From assembly GCA_002342415.1 (NCBI GenBank), contig DDPY01000021.1, positions 18,279 through 32,604 of the forward strand: DNA of 14,326 bases, written 5' to 3'. Position numbers and translations under genes: made by a program. The stretch is from Prevotella sp. UBA2456. Its GTDB lineage: Bacteria > Bacteroidota > Bacteroidia > Bacteroidales > Bacteroidaceae. Below, one piece after another: positions 13,567-14,326 of the stretch. Numbering within the stretch: position 1 is the first letter of the stretch; each line of letters begins with the position of its first letter. A model generated the notes under the pieces. It worked only from the letters and a program-made list of their open reading frames with translations, was not told the origin of the DNA and searched no databases.

Positions 13567-14326
13567 ATGTATATACACGAAAGAGATAATTGGACGGACT
13601 TCCGTTGGGACACGCCCCAAGTGTCACTCCTTCAGGAGAAAGTATTCCGTAAACAGGGCCTGCTTTACGGCAGGTTGAGTTCATTGGGATTTGACAGCAA
13701 ACTCCGTGCAATGGCAGAGAACCTGACATACGATGTAGTATATTCTTCGGAGATAGAGGGCATACGACTGAATGTTGATCAGGTTCGTTCTTCCATTGCA
13801 CGAAAGCTTGGTATTGAGAACGTGAAATATACTGCTCCATCACATTACGTCGATTCTGTTGTTGGTGTAATGCTTGAAGCGGTACAACACTATGACATGC
13901 CCCTCAGTAAAGAGAAACTATGTGCGTGGCAAGCTGCATTTTTCCCTTCAGGCTATAGTGAAGGCAGCCAGATAGAAATAGGACAGTACCGCACAAGCGA
14001 GGAGCATATTGTCAGCGGAATGTTTGGGCGCGAGAAAATCCACTATATTGCTCCTTCTCCAGACCGTGTTGAAAAGGAGATGGAAAAGTTTCTCGCCTGG
14101 TTTGATGACGAGGAGCCTGTGAGTAGCGTCATCCGTTCTGCTATTGCCCATTTCTGGTTTGTGAGCATTCATCCCTTCGAGGATGGCAATGGCCGGTTGG
14201 CCCGCATCCTTTCAGACATGCTTCTTGCTCGTGGTGAGAAGGGCGAGTTCCGTTTCTATAATGTTTCATCACAGATTAACAAGGACAAGAATCACTACTA
14301 TGACATTCTGGAGCGGATGCAGCATG
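13567..14326 (+). CDS. Fic/DUF4172-family protein, probable AMP-transferase (3' end cut by window edge)
   Basis: Fic proteins usually transfer AMP from ATP to a hydroxyl side chain of a target protein. The 253 residues present begin MYIHERDNWTDFRWD, the typical DUF4172 N-terminal start. An inhibitory-helix motif, S60-xxx-E64-G65 within YSSEIEGIRLN, fits the (S/T)xxxE(G/N) rule for Fic proteins with an N-terminal inhibitory helix, whose glutamate blocks productive ATP binding. The catalytic motif HPFEDGNGRLAR is at 202-213 with His202 and Arg210 intact. The family is usually about 370 residues, so the C-terminus lies past the right edge. An in-frame stop at 13540-13542 rules out a start much further up. 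It stands alone on the plus strand, opposite to recQ, with its own promoter and nearby inverted repeats. No antitoxin gene precedes it, and the built-in inhibitory helix may replace one. The target is unknown. Confidence 0.93.
   Translation, partial: MYIHERDNWTDFRWDTPQVSLLQEKVFRKQGLLYGRLSSLGFDSKLRAMAENLTYDVVYSSEIEGIRLNVDQVRSSIARKLGIENVKYTAPSHYVDSVVGVMLEAVQHYDMPLSKEKLCAWQAAFFPSGYSEGSQIEIGQYRTSEEHIVSGMFGREKIHYIAPSPDRVEKEMEKFLAWFDDEEPVSSVIRSAIAHFWFVSIHPFEDGNGRLARILSDMLLARGEKGEFRFYNVSSQINKDKNHYYDILERMQH

Overview
The window reads as chromosomal DNA of a Bacteroidales bacterium, most like Prevotella and its relatives. The reasons are two promoters of the Bacteroidales type (TTTG, 20 bp, TAnnTTTG), no Shine-Dalgarno-like sequences, the gene order rimP-nusA-infB-sufB, a short NusA without the C-terminal acidic repeats, a DUF4172-type Fic protein, and short tandem AT-rich repeats in the gaps between genes. 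The genus is an inference.

Layout, in window order. From 1 to 5316 (minus strand) lies a housekeeping block: rimP, nusA and infB (ribosome maturation, transcription elongation/termination, translation initiation), followed by the 5' part of sufB (Fe-S cluster assembly), which runs off the left edge. A clear promoter lies at 5389-5420. A strong hairpin with a T-run (5335-5375) sits between this promoter and rimP, so it may act as an attenuator as well as a terminator for the operon upstream.

From 5436 to 10265 (minus strand) lies a compact four-gene sugar operon. In transcription order it encodes the N-terminal half of a transketolase, the C-terminal half, an FGGY sugar kinase that overlaps the previous gene by 4 bp, and an L-fucose/L-arabinose-isomerase-like protein. 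Isomerase, kinase and split transketolase together fit the non-oxidative D-apiose pathway (apiose to apulose, to apulose 4-phosphate, then transketolase cleavage). The substrate is inferred from gene content and not proved. The kinase gene carries an in-frame, palindromic repeat insertion.

From 10440 to 12959 (minus strand) lies recQ, with complete helicase, zinc/RQC and HRDC regions and a C-terminal extension of about 230 residues that ends in a segment resembling the helicase-associated (HA) domain. About 600 bp without a convincing gene follow (12960-13566). They hold a terminator-like hairpin upstream of recQ and a good promoter flanked by inverted repeats. This promoter drives a plus-strand Fic-family gene (13567 to the right edge), which has an intact catalytic motif and an N-terminal inhibitory motif.

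No tRNA, rRNA, CRISPR array or intact mobile element was seen.
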